From: CBDCFV01 sp965261795
GTDB lineage: Bacteria; Chloroflexota; Dehalococcoidia; Lucifugimonadales; UBA3495
Direction of reading: 5' to 3'
Length of the DNA: 64,000 bases
Assembly (NCBI GenBank): GCA_965261795.1
Contig: OZ253476.1
Coordinates: 1,798,001-1,862,000 of the forward strand
Shown here piece after piece: positions 60,552 through 64,000 of the stretch; position 1 is the first letter of the stretch; every line of letters begins with the position of its first letter. A model generated the notes under the pieces. The model did no database searches. It was not told where the DNA came from and saw only the letters and a program-made list of their open reading frames with translations. The translations under genes and the position numbers were made by a program.

Positions 60552-60868
60552 CTGACAAGGGTATGTATTTCATTTGGGACTTTACGCAGTTGAACGTGAG
60601 ACCGCATAGTAGGGTAGGCTTGCTCAAATACAAAACCGCTCCCAAATGCTCACTATCGGGCCCATTCCGTCATTCCGGCGTAGGCCGGAATCCAGGCGGG
60701 CCAATTCCGTCATTCCGGCGTAGGCCGGAATCCAGGGGCGCCAATTCCGTCATTCCGGCGTAGGCCGGAATCCAGGGGCGCCCATTCCGTCATTCCGGCG
60801 TAGGCCGGAATCCAGGGGCGGTGGGGCCGGTTCGTAGCTATAATGTCAATTTTACATACCCTTGTCAG
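60552..60868. mobile_element. A-type miniature element, copy 4 (317 bp)
   Basis: Ends CTGACAAGGGTATGTA and TACATACCCTTGTCAG, with four palindromic GGCGTAGGCC units. It is flanked by the 11-bp direct repeat CTAGTGACGCC (60541-60551 and 60869-60879) and sits inside the protease gene, which gives an exact empty site. Confidence 0.92.
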
Positions 60869-61047
60869 CTAGTGACGCCGGAATCGTACTTGATGAACGA
60901 CGCATCAGCACGGCGGCAACTGTATCCAAGCCAAGGAAAGAGGCAGGGGGATGTACTACCATCAACCGTCTCCTTGCCGATCCGGTTGCTGTCGCTCTGC
61001 GTAGGTTGATAGAACACGGTTGAATCCATAGACGCGAATGCGGACGT

Positions 61048-61758
61048 TCAATGAGAATTGACGACGACGCCGTGCACGTTGGAACGGATGGCGTTGAACC
61101 CTTGAGCGCAAATGCCCTGACCGTTCCCCTTCGTCTCGATGCCGCCGATGTTCGGTCTAAACCTGTCGCGCACCGTCTTGTTGGAGGGATCGCGCTCGCT
61201 GCGGAAGTGGAACTTCTCTCCAATCGTGACCGTGACCACACCATCTGGGACGCCCGCATCTCTCACCAGTTCGTTCACCCGTGGGATCACATTCTCATCG
61301 TCGACCGTGAGTTCCAGCCGGTTGTTATGTTCTCCCATGTCTGTAGCCACCAACTTGCCCCTGAGTTCCGACTGGACCACGGCGGCGATTGCGTTATCGT
61401 ACCACTCCTTGAGTTCCCTGATATCGTAGTCACCCTGAATGGCGACAATGCCTCCGGGTGGTATGGCATCGGGGAATTCCTCGCCAATCGCATGTTCTAC
61501 CTCTGCTAGTTGTTTTTCATCATCGGGGTCCAGCAGGAACACGTTCAACACGTTGGGATCGTCCGGGTCTATGTACATACCGCCGAATCCGGGAACTATG
61601 GTTGCAATGTCCACCAACCTGTCATTGTGGTTGCGGAATTCTTGGGCTTCTTCTTCCTCTTCTTCGCCGTCCCCCTCGGCACTCACCTCCCAACCTATGA
61701 CCCCTTGTGCTGCCACTAGCAAGAAAACGGCCCCAACTACCAATAATAGACGGTTCAT
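61048..61758 (-). CDS. Serine protease remnant, N-terminal piece
   Basis: 236 codons: signal peptide, an EGDGEEEEEEAQEF acidic stretch, a pro-region (IVPGFGGMYIDPDDPN, VVQSELRGKL) and the start of the protease domain (RPNIGGIETKG, GVVVNSH with the catalytic His). It ends at a TGA exactly where the Cys after the catalytic His is expected. A short secreted product could still be made. Confidence 0.65.
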   Translation of the reverse strand: MNRLLLVVGAVFLLVAAQGVIGWEVSAEGDGEEEEEEAQEFRNHNDRLVDIATIVPGFGGMYIDPDDPNVLNVFLLDPDDEKQLAEVEHAIGEEFPDAIPPGGIVAIQGDYDIRELKEWYDNAIAAVVQSELRGKLVATDMGEHNNRLELTVDDENVIPRVNELVRDAGVPDGVVTVTIGEKFHFRSERDPSNKTVRDRFRPNIGGIETKGNGQGICAQGFNAIRSNVHGVVVNSH

Positions 61759-61784
61759 CTAATTTAGCGACGAGGGGTTGTCAG

Positions 61785-61944
61785 CCAGGGCCTTTTCATT
61801 CTCTCGTCTTTCCCGCGAAAGCGGGAATCCAGCAGCACCGCCGCCGCCTATGGCAACTTTCCCGTAGCAAAACTATATGGATTCCCGCCTGCGCGGGAAA
61901 GACGGGAACCATGTAACCCAAACCGGAAAATGAAAAAGCCCTGG
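61785..61944. mobile_element. C-type miniature element (160 bp)
   Basis: Ends CCAGGGCCTTTTCATT and AATGAAAAAGCCCTGG (15 of 16 match) flanked by the 8-bp direct repeat GTTGTCAG (61777-61784 and 61945-61952). The interior has two palindromes, TTTCCCGCGAAAGCGGGAA and ATTCCCGCCTGCGCGGGAAA. It lies just upstream of the protease start, in its likely promoter region. Confidence 0.8.
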
Positions 61945-62089
61945 GTTGTCAGCGGAGACAGTTGATTTGAGATAGTTTCTAAGTCCCGGGACACAGCGGC
62001 CTAGGACAGCCAAACCATCAACGCTATAACATTGCCATAGGGCGAAAGCGGAGCGGTCACCCCGAAGGTGACGCCGGGACGAGTCCCGC

Positions 62090-62314
62090 CTAGTGGCCGC
62101 AGCCGCAACCCCCGCCGCAGCATCCGCCGCCCATGGGAGGCAAGGGACTGAACCCGGCGTCGCTGGATTCGCCGCGGGTGATGGAGGAGAACACTGAAAT
62201 GGCCCGCCGGGCCGGCTGTTCGCAATTGGTACAATCGGCGCCTGTAGCGCTCATCGACTGGAGCTTCTCGAAGTTGTTTCCGCAAGTCGGGCAGTGATAT
62301 TCGTATAGAGGCAT
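62090..62314 (-). CDS. FmdB family zinc-ribbon protein (Cys/Gly-rich tail)
   Basis: Protein of 74 aa: MPLYEYHCPTCGNNFEKLQSMS, then CTNCEQPARRAISVFSS, the two-CxxC FmdB domain, followed by a tail GGGCCGGGCGCGH that could bind another metal. It stands alone, divergent from the mutase gene. It is closer to the family consensus than the FmdB gene at 1825. Confidence 0.85.
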   Translation of the reverse strand: MPLYEYHCPTCGNNFEKLQSMSATGADCTNCEQPARRAISVFSSITRGESSDAGFSPLPPMGGGCCGGGCGCGH

Positions 62315-62803
62315 ACTTGGACCTTCCTCAATGTTATGACATAAAGTTCGTTAAACAGGTAAAAGGTCTCACGACATCTGGTTGAATTTAACCGAGGGCC
62401 GGGATTCAGTCAATACCGGTCTGGCATACCGGCAAGCTTTCTTCATAGCCATCACCTCGGGCTTTCGAGCAGTCCTCAAGGGAAATCATGCCAATCATTC
62501 AATACAAACCCGTCCCGTTCCAGGACGGTCACTGACATCCGCCCCTTTCCAACTTGGGAAACACTTCGTTAACATAACTGCTGTCCAACAAAGACAATCA
62601 GCCCCGCTGCCAAAGCCGAATGTCCGGATATGTCCGTAAATGTCCGGTTTTCTAAAAGCTCTGCTCTCCTCGCTTGGTTCCGGCGCTATCTCTCCTCCCG
62701 GTTTGGCTGACCGGTGAAAATGACAAAGCCTTGGGAAACCCCTCGCTGTACGATTGGAAAATCACGGTTGAGCGTTCCGGCGCATTGGCAGTACAATTGA
62801 ACC

Positions 62804-62826
62804 GCTCCGCCGCCATGCGGCGGAGC
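62804..62826 (+). other. GC hairpin upstream of the mutase gene
   Basis: A perfect 10-bp stem (GCTCCGCCGC / GCGGCGGAGC) with a CAT loop ends 40 nt before the mutase ATG. The gap 62315-62866 otherwise shows only a short run of three TGTCCG units (about 62620-62645); no gene is seen. The hairpin could be a leader structure or part of a terminator for upstream transcription. Confidence 0.4.
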
Positions 62827-62866
62827 TTCAACCCGATGTTCCACCGCCGAATTCAGGAGGCGCGGG

Positions 62867-64000
<1,134 letters not shown>

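Larger units (their letters stand above)
58943..61758 (-). pseudogene. Secreted trypsin-like serine protease, multiply disrupted
   Basis: One gene can be rebuilt from four pieces: 61051-61758, 60876-61047, 60179-60536 and 58943-59010. It has a signal peptide (MNRLLLVVGAVFLLVAAQGVIG), a pro-region, the catalytic His in VVVNSH, a middle part (STVFYQPTQSDSNRIG, KYDSGVT), the Ser motif GDSGAPVF, and a C-terminus AYSPLDQIQTSTELGSLRTCTAAIGC. It is broken by an A-type element with an 11-bp duplication, an IS630 at CTAG, and two TGA codons where the family has Cys (NSH-C) and Trp (GIF-W). Removing the two insertions restores the frame exactly. Confidence 0.75.

Noticed and set aside
60663..60825. CRISPR-like array of repeated GTCATTCCGGCGTAGGCCGGAATCCAGG units
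   Set aside because: Spacing is only a few near-constant bases, units are palindromic, and they lie inside miniature elements with inverted ends.
61048..61050. TGA at the protease Cys as a second selenocysteine codon
   Set aside because: The Cys after the catalytic His forms a disulfide in this family, no SECIS-like hairpin was found, and the gene is also broken by two insertions and another TGA.
60213..61050. TGA read as Trp (alternative genetic code)
   Set aside because: Many intact genes in the window end with TGA at their natural length.

Overview
The window is high-GC bacterial DNA that reads like a Chloroflexota (SAR202/Dehalococcoidia-type) genome. The evidence is gene content only: CoxL-type molybdenum hydroxylases without partner subunits, a DUF1800-DUF1501-NHL operon, two amidase paralogues, FmdB zinc ribbons, an LLM flavin monooxygenase, TldD/PmbA and an acyl-CoA mutase. 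No rRNA or marker gene is present, so the assignment is an inference.

Layout. 1-9966 is mostly ordinary chromosome: a tandem pair of ferritin-like proteins, an FmdB zinc ribbon, a possible SCP2-like protein, DUF502, a STAS protein, a Cas4-like nuclease, an amidohydrolase, a periplasmic binding protein, a Uma2 protein and an amidase. 10006-24867 appears to be one inserted block of 14.9 kb. It is bounded by copies of a 183-bp miniature element and by an 11-bp direct repeat. It carries a large, frame-broken secreted adhesin-like gene and a chain of five insertion sequences (IS630, IS630, IS5, IS1182, IS630) joined end to end at one CTAG site. 25334-36713 holds a CoxL-like gene, an MNT-HEPN fusion, a DUF4258/DUF2283 pair, the DUF1800 operon behind a near-consensus promoter, and an ImmA/IrrE-XRE module. 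37043-58678 holds a second CoxL-like gene, a probable selenocysteine peroxiredoxin, a second amidase, agmatinase, radical SAM and methyltransferase genes, three toxin-antitoxin pairs, TldD/PmbA, an M24 peptidase, SppA, MazG and a DUF1461 protein. 58943-61758 is the wreck of a secreted serine protease hit by an IS630, a miniature element and two nonsense codons. The window ends inside an acyl-CoA mutase gene.

The most notable observations are: (1) a peroxiredoxin with an in-frame TGA at the catalytic Cys (W-TGA-P-Y-C) and a well-placed bacterial SECIS-like hairpin; (2) a family of miniature elements with CTGACA(A/G)GGG ends that makes 11-bp target duplications and appears to have mobilised, or been expanded into, a 14.9-kb unit; (3) a CTAG site that regenerates itself as insertion sequences chain together, with two unrelated transposases taking their stop codon from the target. 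Several single-base frame breaks, some in G5 runs, could be assembly errors and should be checked against reads.
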